This document shows, piece by piece, positions 34,993 through 49,747 of a DNA stretch of 64,000 bases. The notes under the pieces are model-generated. The model was not told where the DNA came from, searched no databases, and saw only the letters and a list, made by a program, of their open reading frames with translations. Origin of the DNA: Artemisia argyi. Its lineage: Eukaryota > Streptophyta > Magnoliopsida > Asterales > Asteraceae. The DNA lies in assembly GCA_030686995.1 (NCBI GenBank), contig CM060684.1, positions 11,827,897 to 11,891,896 of the forward strand, read 5' to 3'. A program made the translations under genes and the position numbers. How positions within the stretch are numbered: position 1 is the stretch's first letter; each line of letters opens with the position of its first letter.

Positions 34993-37990
34993 TGTAACAC
35001 CTCCAAAATTTGGTACAGCGGAAGACTCAACAAGCTTTCGGGGCGTTACGGGGATTGGTATCCAGCACAAAACATAACAGAACGAGATAAAGTAAACATA
35101 AGAAAAACACAACCAAAACGGGGTTTTAAAGTTTACATTTATCCCAACATCATTCAGAGTCAGGCCCAAAAGAAATAAACATAGGTCCACAATTAAATAT
35201 CAGAGTTTTAGAAAAATGGATCCATAAACCAGGTGCCTTAGCCGAGCCTTCCAATCCATGCATCCAAATCGTCACTTAATTACCTGAGAAAACGTGCTAA
35301 AAGTCAGCTTTCGCTGGTGAGATCATAGGTTTAAATTCATACTCAATATAGTGGACATATACGCAAAACGCTTGCTAGCTAGACTAAGGATTCACTAAAA
35401 GCCTGCGGATACCCTCCGCTCCAACATAATACACGGATACCCTCTTCTTTAACATAGATATTCAGGTAACCCCCGCAATATCATAAATACTCGGATAACC
35501 TCCGAAGTATTAATAACCTATAGGTGCACACTATAGTATCTAAATAAGCCAACCTTGAATAGTACATACGAAACTATGTGACTAAAGTTGACAATCCACC
35601 AATATCCAAATAAGTCAACCTTGAATAGTACACACGAAAATATGTGACTAAAGTTGACAATTCACCAATAACCAAATAAGCCAACCTTGAATAGTACACA
35701 CAAAAATATGTGACTAAAGTTGACAATACATCCTAGTCCAAACGCATAGCAAGTTTTAGAAAGAATATAAAAGCGATAATATATAAAAGCGATAATAGTC
35801 CACATAAAATAATTTGCACGTTTCTCACCCCAAGTATTGAAAACATAGTTCAAGACTAAAAAGTGGGGCTATGACTCACCTCAAGTCCATAAATCAGCAA
35901 TAAGAAATCGGTAGAAGTAAGACGTATAGTAACTCACAAGACGGCAACTACGGACTCGGCACGACCTAACAATATCAACTCGTTCAGAAATCATTTTCTC
36001 AAAATCAAATATTCCCAAACCCGAACATATTCCGTTTTACTTTTCCGAAAATCCATTTCTCGTATTAGTTTGGAGTTTTACGTTTGGTATCCATACGGGT
36101 GGTGGGTCGACACAAACAAACCAAAAAGTCTCACAAAAGAAAAAAAATAAAACAAACTATAGATCTAATATTAGCCCAATATATTATTTAAATAAATCAT
36201 CGAAGTTTATCAAATCCGCCGATTTGATAATCCCCATATTTATTTACGTAACATACCGTTCCAAGATTACACCCATCCTAAAGCACATAGCACAAAAATA
36301 CTATATGGTACATATCGTAGTCTAATAAATTCCTTATATACATCGTCAAATTGGCCAGATTTCACGATATATATATTTAGTGATTTATTATCCTATACAT
36401 ATACCACAACCTATGGGCGTCGTAGGATACGATGCCCATTAATATACTCATTTCGTATAGCCAAATAACTCGGTTTAACCGGTTGATTAAATAAGTTATT
36501 TAGTTATAGAAAATGTTTATATTAATCATCATATATCCGTGACAACACAAAAGTCACAAACAATAACTCATTTGGACTCAAGAGACCACGACTCCGTATA
36601 ACTCGATAGTTTTACTCGTTATATATAAAAGATATTATTTCATTTATTATTTAGTTAACGTCGAGAATTCCTCGTTATTTATACTATTTATTCATAATAG
36701 CGCTTCCAATAATATTACACTACTCTCGTAGCATAATATATTTAGTCGCGTTATTATTATAATACTACTCGTGATTTTTGTTATTATTAATATACGCATT
36801 TATATATTTATATATACATTATTCACGTCTATATATTTATATAAACGTTTATATTACCAATAATATTATTACGAGTTTTATTATTTGCGTTTTAAATTGT
36901 GAATAATTATCGAGTCATACGAAATGGTCACATGTCCGAGTCATTACTCTCGGCTCATTGTCCAAGTCCAAAATAATATAAGCAAGTCATAAATAATCAA
37001 TCCAACTCCGTCCAAAACAATCCCAATACACGTGCTACAACAATAGGGTCCGACTACGGCACCCGACTAACCTATCTCCGTCAATCTAAGTGACCGTCTC
37101 ACAATCGGTCCCCACTTTACCATTCATCAACAACTTCTCAATATAACAATAAATCCCTTGTCGAGACCAAAAATGATCTCGACTCAACAAAGCATTCGGC
37201 CGGACCCGAGCCCTTCGACTCACTTGAGTCTCGGCTCACACCACGAGTCACAAAGACTTGAACCAAGACCAATAGGCCTCCAAAAATAAGCTCCAAAGAG
37301 CCACCCAAAGCTGCCCAAGTCGACCCACTTGGGTCGCGGCATCAACAACCATAATCGACCAAATAAAAGATCAAGACTCAATCGAGTCAAACCAAACTCC
37401 AAGCAAATAATCATGAAAAACATGAATCCAAGGCCACAAAAGATCAATAACGAGCCAAAATGCTCGAACCCACATCAAGCCGTGAGTCCTAGACTCACGG
37501 TTCACTCGACCCACTTGAGAAATCACCAAGACCTGGATACCAAACCCATTTTTATCATTAAAAACATTGTTTCATAACATATCATTTTGTTTCCCATGAA
37601 AAACCTCCATGTACCCTCGGATTTAATACCAAGTCGAGGCACCCAAGTGCCAAAATCGAGCATACTCACCTTCTTGAACTTCCAAACGTATAGATCTAGT
37701 AAAAACAATAAGATTTGGGTCGGATTTAATAAGATTTCGAGATGTTAGGGTGGGTTATATGGCGGGTATTATACACCAAATGAAAGGGAAAAAGATAAGG
37801 AACAAGATGGTGGTGGTGGTTTTGTTGTGAGGGCGGCGAAATGATGGTGGTGGCCGGTTTTGTGTTCGGCGGCTAGGGTTAAGAAGAGGGGAGAGAGAAA
37901 GTGTTTTGGTGAGGGTGATGTGTTGTGTGTGTGGTGATAACCACAAAGACGATTTTTGTATATTACTCTAAAAAAAAAGTCTTTTTCTTT

Positions 37991-38041
<51 letters not shown>

Positions 38042-38426
38042 TGAGTGGGTAATTAAGGGTGAGTGTAAAATACACTGTCCAAAACCCGAACTCATTTCAA
38101 AACGTCTAATATCACGCGAAACGTTCCGTAAGTAATTAAATATTGTCGAACTCGTAAAATCAAGTCATAACGTTTCTGTTAGGTAATCCTAGTGCCGGAG
38201 TCAACGTAGTACCAAGTGAGAATTCAAAAATAAATCACCATGTATATTTCCATATCAGATCATTTGAAATAAATCTTCAAATCTCATAAAGATTTTTAAA
38301 AATATAATCAACCATAATGTAGGTTTTACAAGTTCGTTACGAATAAAATTTCAAATAAAAATTTAGAAACGAACTTTAACGTAATGCGGGTTTTCAAAAT
38401 GGCTTCCTAAATTGCCGGTTGTCACA
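34993..38426 (+). repeat. Solo LTR, 3434 bp, gypsy type
   Basis: It starts TGTAACACC and ends GGTTGTCACA, flanked by the 5-bp duplication ATAGT (34988-34992 and 38427-38431). TGTAACACC starts and lengths of 2.5-4 kb are typical of Tekay/Del-like chromoviruses, so that lineage is likely. No coding region is present. It splits the LINE 3' UTR. Confidence 0.82.
37996..38041. repeat. (TAA)n microsatellite
   Basis: About 15 uninterrupted AAT/TAA units inside the solo LTR. Confidence 0.95.
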
Positions 38427-38431
38427 ATAGT

Positions 38432-38763
38432 ATCTATGATACAATGTGAGGATGATGCTGCAATGTACTAATAAGATTGCCATCATAAGAAAAATGTAGT
38501 CAATGTAAGAGAGTTTAAACAACAATGAGGTCTGTAAATAGTGTTGTTTACAGTTTTTCCTAATTTGAATGGCCTTAATTAGCATTATTGTTATGGGAAA
38601 TAGAGTGAATTTTGTGAAGAACATGAACTGAGAATGATCAGATTGTATGTTTGTATAGGTTGATATTGAGGATCATGGGCATGTCCATGGATCTTCTTCT
38701 GAATCATTGTAATCTTTTATATGTGTTTTAGCTAATATATTCTTCACATTTTGAAAAAAAAAG
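38432..38763 (+). mobile_element. Right part of the LINE 3' UTR and poly-A tail
   Basis: Continues the LINE after the solo LTR and ends in an A run at about 38754-38763. The segment around 38440-38510 is a diverged repeat of 34855-34935, so the LINE 3' UTR contained a tandem duplication of roughly 130 bp before the LTR arrived. Confidence 0.55.
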
Positions 38764-39790
38764 TTTAGTAGATAAAGTCTAATCTCCTTTATATTTAGTC
38801 TAGATATTTGATGTATCCTAAATATGTTTAAGGTTCAAATCTTACACTAGAGGTAATGGTTACCAAAATCATCACTTTTACATTAGCGTCATATCACCAT
38901 TCAACATACCAACAAACCCAACACCAAACAGGACCAAACCTGATGGGAACAACATTCATGGACCCAAATTAAGAAACATAGATGATTTTTGGTCCAGGGA
39001 CACCCAGGATTTTTAAGAGGGTGTTGCACAAAAGAAATATTGGGCTAACTAAAGTGACATCGTAAGAAACGAAAGTAGCAAAAAAAAAAAAAAAAAAAAA
39101 AAAAAATTGGGGGTTGCATATACCAAAAACACGGCAATTTTGAAATCTTTTTGCACTTCGTGACCTAAAATCGGGTGTAGCCCATGCCACACCCGGCATA
39201 CATGTGGGTCCATCCATGATTTTCACTACGGCATAAAGCTAACGTCTTGACTACGCTGTATACACTACTGAGCGTTGCAGATGAACAAGTTGAGAAAATC
39301 CAAGACTTTCAAAGTTTGAACAACATGAATACAAGATTTCAAATTTTAGTGTTTGAAACAACAAATAAAGTTGTTATGTTGAAGATTTGTGCAGGAAAAG
39401 TTGTGGGTTTTAATGGTGATGATGACGTGAAAGGTTTTGGTAGTGAGCTAAAAACGGACTTTGAATGTGTCCATGATTTAAAAGTTTGTGATTTAGATTA
39501 TGGGTTAATTTTAAAGATGATTATCAAGAATCAAATGAAGTTCCAATGGTGAACAAAGAATTATTTTTATTGCAATTGAAAAGTTGGTGGTCATTGATAA
39601 GGAGTACATACCCCGATATTGGGAGTGTGCTAGACGTGCTAAAAAAGATGAAAGTTCTCGAGTTAATGTGAAGCGCAAATCTACCGAAGATAAAGTTTGT
39701 CATGAGAAGATTTTTAAGGTAGACAAAGTCCTTGATAGTGAGAAATCGAGGGCGAGTTTTTCCAAGTGAGGGTGAATGATGGGACAAGAT
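38764..39790. other. Unassigned DNA with short open frames
   Basis: An A run lies at 39081-39105. Plus-strand frames at 39247-39552 and 39584-39769 are open but match nothing I know and are separated by a stop. A block at 39215-39275 recurs at 41430-41490 on the other side of the small Copia. Possibly an old gene or transposon remnant. Confidence 0.35.
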
Positions 39791-39795
39791 TCGTG

Positions 39796-41405
39796 TGTTA
39801 GACGATTAGTATAGTATTAGAGTATTTGGCCCATATTGTGTATTATATATTATGATGTACCGAACATTATTGGGCATTGAATAATACGATTCCTATTAAC
39901 TTACATGGTATCAAGTCTGCTTATCGATCCACAGCTTCCGCATCTTTAACAATCGTGTTTTTTTTTTCATTTTATGATTTCAGTTTGTCGACCAAAGTGT
40001 GTTGTCGACGGGTGTTATCTTTGTTTGTCAACCTTGTGTGTTGTCAACCTGTTTCCTGCTGATTCGATTGGTATAATAAACCCTAAATCATCCTAAACAT
40101 CACCTTACTACTGTTTTCGGGATCCATCAGTTTTCAGGATACAGAGCATCCGGATTATGTTTGTTTATTACAAAGGTCTCTTTATGGTCTTAAGCAGGCA
40201 CCTCGGGCATGGGTTTCAGCGGTTTTCTGCATACATTACTAATGTGGGTTTACTCCTAGTCGTTGTGACTCTTCTTTGTTTATTTATAGACAGGATGATA
40301 ATAATGCTTTTCTGTTACTATATGTGGATGATATTGTGCTCACTGCTTCGTCTGATAGTTTATTACATAGGATTATTGCTTCTTTGCATAAGGAGTTCTC
40401 TATGACTTATTTGGGTACTCTTAACTATTTTTTGGGCGTGTCGGTTACGCGTGACTCTTCTGGGATGTTTTTGTCACAGCGTAAGTATGCTATGGAGATT
40501 TTGGAGCATGCACATATGGTTGGCTGTAACCCTTCTTGGACACCTGTTGACACTGAGTCTAAGTTGGGTGATGATTGTGATCCAGTTTCTGATCCTAAGT
40601 TATATCGGAGTCTTGCAGGTTCTCTTCAGTATCTCACTTTCACTAGACCTGATATTACATATGCTGTGCAGCAGGTTTGTTTATATATGCATGATCCTCG
40701 AGAGCCTCATTTCTCTGCTCTCAAGCGGGTTTTACGGTATGTTCAGGGGATCTAGATTATGGTTTACACTTATTTTCTTCTACTACTGAGTCCTTGGTTG
40801 CTTATTCGGATGCTGATTGGGCGGGTTACCGTACTACACGACGATCTACATCAGGTTATGTATTTTTCTTGGCAACAACTTGCTCTCCTGGTCCTCTAAG
40901 CATCAATCGAATCTTTCTCGTTCCAGTGCTGAAGCTGAGTATCGTGGTGTTGCCAATACTGTTGCTGAGACATGTTGGCTTCAGAATTTGCTTCGTGAGC
41001 TTCATACACCTCTATCCTCTGCTACTATTGTTTATTGTGATAATGTGAGTGCATTGTACTTGTCCTCTAATCCTGTTCAGCATCAGCGGACAAAACACAT
41101 TGAGATTGATATTCATTTTGTTCGTGATTTGGTTGCTACTGGTCATGTTAAAGTTCTACATGTTCCTTCTCGGTTTTAGTATGCTGATATTTTTACCAAG
41201 AGGTTACCGTCTGCATTGTTTGCTGAGTTTCGTGACAGCTTGAGTGTTCGGTCTCCTCCCGCTCAAACTGCGGGGGAGTGTTAGACGATTAGTATAGTAT
41301 TAGAGTATTTGGCCCATTATGTAGTTTGGCCCATATTGTGTATTATATATTGTGATGTACCGAACATTATTGGGCATTGAATAATACGATTCCTGTTAAC
41401 TTACA
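39796..41405 (+). mobile_element. Copia deletion derivative with 110-127-bp LTRs
   Basis: LTRs 39796-39905 and 41279-41405 (TGTTAGACG..TTAACTTACA) are flanked by TCGTG (39791-39795 and 41406-41410). A TGGTATCAAG primer-binding site follows the left LTR and a purine tract (CTGCGGGGGAG) precedes the right one. The right LTR has a 17-bp internal duplication. Only about 1.4 kb of interior remains. LTRs this short are unusual for Copia. Confidence 0.9.
40140..41240 (+). pseudogene. Copia reverse transcriptase C-terminus and RNase H
   Basis: Frames at 40276-40755 and 40817-41179 plus flanks contain LYVDDIVLTAS (RT active-site YVDD), TYLGTLNYFLGV, RSLAGSLQYLTFTRPD, then YSDADWAGY and the SSAEAEYRGVA and NPVQHQRTKHIEIDIHFVRD motifs of RNase H. 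Frameshifts occur near 40755 and 40880 and there is a stop at 41177. Gag, protease, integrase and most of RT are deleted. Confidence 0.85.
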
Positions 41406-41410
41406 TCGTG

Positions 41411-42160
41411 GACCTGTATAAGAAACGTAGATGATTTTCACCACGATGTAAAGCTTACGTCTTGACTACGTTGTATACACTACTGAGTATTTTGGAGTAT
41501 TTTCTTAGCTTGTTTACATGAACCCCGTTCCTCGACGATTCCAGAATGTTCTTTTATTTGGAGTATTATTGTTTAGGAATGTTTCAATTAGTTTCTTTAT
41601 TTTTTTAGGTTGCTTGTGGCACACGTTTTACATCCCAATAAATCTAGAGCTCTTATTATTATAATTGATATCTTTTAATTCTGGAATCGTTAATAAAAAT
41701 GTGCTTTAATAGTTATTCTCTTGTTATGTTTTTATTACTTTGAGGTGCGCCACGTTTATTCCCTTGGATTAGAGTTTATTTAAATTTGCTTCTGCGTGTC
41801 ATGTGACAAAACAAAACACATAAAAATAACACATTTTATACAAACATACTCCATAAACACAAAAAAGGAAAGAAAAAAGAGTAGAAAACGATTTATTGGT
41901 CTGCACCACCAAACTAATGCAAAAAACAGGGGACCGTGCGCGGTTGGGGATAGGAGGGGTGTAATGGGGTTGGCGTGTGATGATGTCACCATTGTATTAT
42001 ATGCCAAAATCAGGGTTCACGTGCGTGGCACGTGACAAGTTCAAAAGTCCACACAACCTCACAACCTTCTTTCCTGCCATTTTATATTTTTTAAATAGTT
42101 TCATTTTTTTCACTTTGTAATCAATTTTTGAATGATTTGCTCTCTTTAAAGTCTTTGTAA
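41411..42160. other. Intergenic DNA
   Basis: 41411-41495 repeats 39205-39285. No gene recognised. From about 42170 the sequence becomes the D copy of the gene C 3' flank. Confidence 0.45.
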
Positions 42161-42656
42161 CAACCCACTTTAATCAATAACAAATCCCATTATCATTTCA
42201 CTTCGAGTTACCATTCTTAGTTAGTAATTCTTGTGTTTTAATTGTGTTAGCCTTCAATCTTTTATAGATTCTCGTTAAGTACATTACACATTGGTGATCT
42301 ATCACCCCATCATTACACATAGTCTTACATATTTATAGTAAAAAAAGTAAAAACAGCCACGGGAAATACTCTGGTTATGGTATACGCGTATATGTAAATA
42401 AACGTTAATTTGCTCTCCTTAAATAACCTCAAAAGAAAAAAAGAAAAAAAAGACCCATTTGTGTAAGCGTTTATATTTTATTAACTAGTTACACACACTT
42501 ATTACTTGCAACCAACTCTCTTTGACCAAATCAAACCAGTAGTACCATACTACCATGATATAACACATATTCATAGTTCATGCTTCATACTTAATACACT
42601 TGTTTTGTAAGCATTGAATTTTACAAAATTACATGTAGCCTAAACATACATATAGA

Positions 42657-44652
<1,996 letters not shown>

Positions 44653-45352
44653 TTAAATACAAGACAAGAAGGCGGAAAATTAATCAGTAACATTACATGA
44701 TATAACTTTTTTTTACCAACATAATTACATATTTACATGAGGTTTAAAATCCAGTTTTTGCAATTTTTTGTTGACTATTGGTAGTTCCTGTCTGAACAAT
44801 ATAATTAGTATATCATGCACCTAATTATGCCACTGTCTTTCTAGTATATGTTAATGGCTAAATTTGTTTTAATAATATTCAGTTATTTGTCATCCACTAT
44901 AGTATGTACTGTAGCCAATTGACTTTTGGTCCCTGTTGATTCTAAATATAGTAATGTCATGTGATAACATGTGCCAAAGACTAATTGGGTCATTCCATAT
45001 ATTCAATGTGACAATTGGACAAAGATTTTAAAAATATGTTATAACTAGAAAGGCCTAATGATCTTGGGTGTGTTTGGCATTGTGTTTTCAAGAAGCAGAA
45101 CAACATTTTCTATTGCTTAGTTTAGTTGTACTGAATCTGGTTATCACAAATTAATAAAGGGTTATATTTGTTCTATTAGCTTAAGGTTAAATATTCAGTT
45201 TTGAATAATGGTAGCTGCTACAAGACTGTTTCGAAATTATAATTGGGCGCGATAACACTCGGCTATCGGGCTATGTTAGGATCGTTTAGCCCAGACTGGA
45301 TAACCCAGTTGATGGGTCCTTATCAAGCTTATGTGCAAGCATCAACTTCTAA

Positions 45353-46636
45353 CTTATTATCTCTTCTTTTAAAAAAAAAAAAAAAAGTATATAACTTATT
45401 ATCTCTTCTTTTAAAAAAAGTTATTCTTTCATTATCATGCAACGCCTTTAGCACATCCTCAAATGTTAAAGTGGTCCTCCCCGTTAACATAGTCTGCACA
45501 AACGACTTATATGATTTCGGTAACGATAACACCATCAACAAGGCTTGTTCTTCATCTTTAATAGCATCATCTACGTTAGCTAATTGAAAAACCAACTGAT
45601 TAAAAGAATTAATGTGACCATGCAGATTACTTCTCTCTTCAAGTTTCAATGAATACAATTCCGTCTTCAAAAATAGTCTATGCGTCAACGACTTTGATGC
45701 ATAAATATTCGTGAGCTTGTCCCAAATATCCTTCGGTGTTTTCTCCTTCAAAACACTGTATTTGATTTCGGGAGCATGTGCCAACCTAATTGTACTCGAA
45801 GCCTTCTTCTGCATCATCTTCCAAACATCATCTTTCTTCTCTTTTGGTTGTTTCTCCTCCAAAGCTTCATCAATACCTTGTTGTACCAACACATCCTCAA
45901 TTGTCATCTTCCACACCGTAAAATCCATCTTCCCATCAAACATTGGGATTGAGAACTTTGACATATCACTTGTCATCTTTTTAACAGCAACAATCCACAA
46001 ATACAAACCGAGAGCAATAAAAAAACCAACAAAATTGCTCCTCAAAACACTGTCAAAACAGATTCTGGGGCAGAAACTTCGGCGGCTTACAACTTTCAGC
46101 TAGAACGTCAAACGCAATATCCCTTCAATGAGATTGTAGATCTAAGTGTCTTGAACCTCCAAACCAAAAATCACTAAGATCCAATGGTTAACGAACCGGC
46201 AATGTCAATTCTACCAGCGTTGCGCAGAATATGACGAACCAAACACAAAGTCTTTGTTCTTCTCGTAATGGCCTCCACCAAGTTGTATGATTCCTTCTTC
46301 TCAAACCTCGGCTCTTGATACCACTTGTTGGGATCTTACACCCATGACAATGGATCATACAACGATAACCAAACAATAAAGAAAACGAAAAACAAACACA
46401 ACACACAACTTATTACCGGTTCGGCGCGTAATCCACTGAAAAACTTAATATAGATTTGTGATTACAAGATTGAGACGCTTCAACTCTCAATATCCTCACA
46501 AAACTCTCTCTAAAGTTTTTCTCACCTCTCTTTTGATTATGAAAACCCTACATAATCATTTATATAGCTAAAACAAAATCTTTTCCTAATTTAAACGCAT
46601 AATAAATTCCTTGTTCTCCAAGGCTTCTCCAAAACA
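45353..46636 (-). mobile_element. Truncated Copia: 5' LTR, leader and gag
   Basis: 5' LTR 46636-46326 (ends TGTTTTGG..CCAACA on the minus strand), primer-binding site AGTGGTATCAAGAGCC (46324-46309), leader, then gag. It breaks at about 45353 against gene D intron 1, with a 41-bp tandem duplication (AACTTATTATCTCTTC copies at 45351 and 45393) at the junction. The other end abuts gene E intron 4. Confidence 0.8.
45391..45976 (-). pseudogene. Copia Gag (UBN2-type) fragment
   Basis: The likely start is MTSDMSKF at 45976. It reads FDGKMDFTVWKMTIEDVL, KASSTIRLAHAPEI, DIWDKLTNIYASKSL, INSFNQLVFQLANV, LPKSYKSFVQTML, the order of a Copia Gag polyprotein, and ends at the deletion junction before any zinc knuckle. 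Confidence 0.85.
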
Positions 46637-46750
46637 TAATTAAGGTAATTTGATTCATACCCTAATAGATAAAACACAACGTGAAATGATCCATTCCTAA
46701 ATTGATATTATAGCACCTAAACAAAGAACTAGTGTGACGAGTATGGTTCA

Positions 46751-46873
<123 letters not shown>

Positions 46874-46924
46874 TTAAAGACAAAAAAATCTGACAATCAA
46901 CATTTATGGAAATACGCAGAAACT

Positions 46925-47545
46925 AACAGGATAGGAATAAATTTAAATGTACAGATGACGCCTGTTTATCATGGGGCCCCTAAGCCTAGTGAGGATCATG
47001 AGTCTACGCCTATTGTTGATAAAATTGGAGAGCTTGAAAAGTTACTTATTGATGGGAAAGCGACTCTCGTGGATGATGATGGTTATCCTATTATAAAGGT
47101 TGATTATCCGACTCCGCCTACTTCTTCTACTAAGAGGGTTAACCCATTCTCTAAGGTGGGAGAGATTGATGTTTCTGACAGTGATGATGAGGACGTTGAG
47201 AACACTTTTGATGAGTCAACAAACCTATTTGGTGGTGGTCATGATCGTGAAGATGATTATGATGAATATGAATATGACAACTATGCGGCTCAGTTCTACG
47301 ATCATCTTGGGAATTTTAAGCTTCAAGGCCTTCGAAGGAAGTGAGTAGGTTTCATAGGAGTTTAATGTTATCCTTTAAGTAGTGATTTATTTTCTTGTTT
47401 AGAGAATAGGAAGTATCTTGTTATGTAAGCTTTTTCGCCTATGTAACGGGCTGAGATATAGGATTCACCCATATCCTTTGTTCTTTAACGTTTTTTGGAG
47501 TAATATATTTACCGGGTCTTTTGACCTTTTACCCAAAAAAAAAGT
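46925..47545 (+). mobile_element. ORF1-only retroposon, 5'-truncated, in gene E intron 3
   Basis: Flanked by AGAAACT (46918-46924 and 47546-47552). It contains the end of a DUF4283-type frame, a 3' UTR of about 200 bp and the tail TTTACCGGGTCTTTTGACC..TTTTACCC plus A's. No reverse transcriptase frame lies between the ORF and the tail. Confidence 0.7.
46955..47344 (+). pseudogene. C-terminal part of a DUF4283/zinc-knuckle ORF1-like protein
   Basis: 129 residues: IGELEKLLIDGKATLVDDDG, a Ser/Asp-rich middle (DVSDSDDEDVENTFDEST), an acidic Asp/Tyr tail and a basic end (LQGLRRK). The LxDGKxxxVDDDGxP motif is the usual C-terminal signature of these proteins in composites. The knuckle lies in the missing 5' part, present at 31932-32396. 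Confidence 0.65.
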
Positions 47546-47558
47546 AGAAACTCTATTA

Positions 47559-48421
<863 letters not shown>

Positions 48422-49266
48422 AAAAAGGATCATGAGAAAGGTGGTAAAGTGGTCACATTAAGCGGGTTGGATTGTTTTTGTACAAGGACCATATCATTTG
48501 AATATAGATATTTTGCTTACAAAGTAACTTAATAATTATACTTACACTTCAAGCCCACATCTCTATCAACATAATCACTCTAAGGGTCTAATCAGTAGAC
48601 CGGTGATAAAGAGCATATATAAAAGCACCCTTTTTAAATACTACTACAGGTCATGGCCAAGAGACCTTTGGATTAACGATATGTGAGTGATCCATTAACC
48701 AAGAGGATGTGGCTTCAAATATCAATCGAGGTTTATGTGCCATTAGGTGGTATAATAGGTATGTGAATGTTAATCTTTCAAAAAATTAATAACGTACTCG
48801 TCATGAAAGTTAGTCATGCATTCACATATTTACATATTTTTTGAGCACTATCACACTCATTCATTCTTGCCGGAGGTCTTCCTAGAAGCTGTCTCCTTAC
48901 TTTTAGGTTTATCCAAGGGTAGGGGTATGACCTGTCTACATTCTACCTCCCCCATACCCCGCTCAGGCGGGATTGGGTATCGATGTTGTTGTCATAAATG
49001 TTAGCATGTTGGACTATCATTTACTTCAAAAACCGTATATTAATTCTACCAACATGCAAAAGATATAATGACAAGGTATGTTTATACGTGGACCAAAAAC
49101 GATAAAATCACTGGTGTGTCTCCGGTCCATGTGTGGGTACGAGGCTCTCATGTGCGAATAGCGATGTGCCATAATCTAAGCCAGTCTTATTACAGCTACT
49201 ATAATTTCTTATCCTCTACAATTGCACAAATTTATGATTTCCTAGCTAGCATCTTCGGCCCCTACT

Positions 49267-49320
49267 GTTTTTTTGGAGTAATATATTTTACCAGGTGATA
49301 GGACCTTTACCCAAAAAAAA
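49267..49320 (+). mobile_element. 54-bp retroposon tail insertion
   Basis: TTTGGAGTAATATATTTTACC..GACCTTTACCC plus A's, the tail of the element at 46925-47545. A1 near 870 has other sequence at this place. Confidence 0.6.
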
Positions 49321-49710
49321 CACTAAACACTTACAGAGCTCCTTATGGGACAACTTATTCACAAGACTGAGGCACGATAAAAGCACTTTTAACTTAAGAA
49401 CATACTAAGAATTCCCATGTAATAAGAAAGAGGAACATCAGTATGTTGAATCTTGAATAGAGACTCAGGAGCACTGATAATGCTGTATTCTTCCCATCCC
49501 GTCAATCCCCAAACTAGGTTACCTATATTGAAGTTTGCATGCCAGAATCCACCACTTTTGCGACTCCAGATCCTGATAGAGGCTGCAAGATGGATAATTT
49601 GTACATGAGACTCAAGCTCAAATAGTAACATTACATGTTACTATATTTCTGTTTGTGTCAGTAACATAGTTACATGAGTCGTTAAAGCTGACCTTTTTTG
49701 ATTCAATCTT

Positions 49711-49747
49711 TTTTTTTTGGGTAAAAGGTCAACGACCCGGTAAATAA
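49711..49747 (-). mobile_element. ~36-bp retroposon tail insertion with target duplication
   Basis: On the minus strand it is ATTATTTACCGGGTCGTTG..CTTTTACCC plus A's. TTTTTGATTCAATCTTT occurs on both sides (49695-49711, 49748-49764) and once in A1 (about 1283-1300), showing a true insertion of an almost completely truncated copy. Confidence 0.75.
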
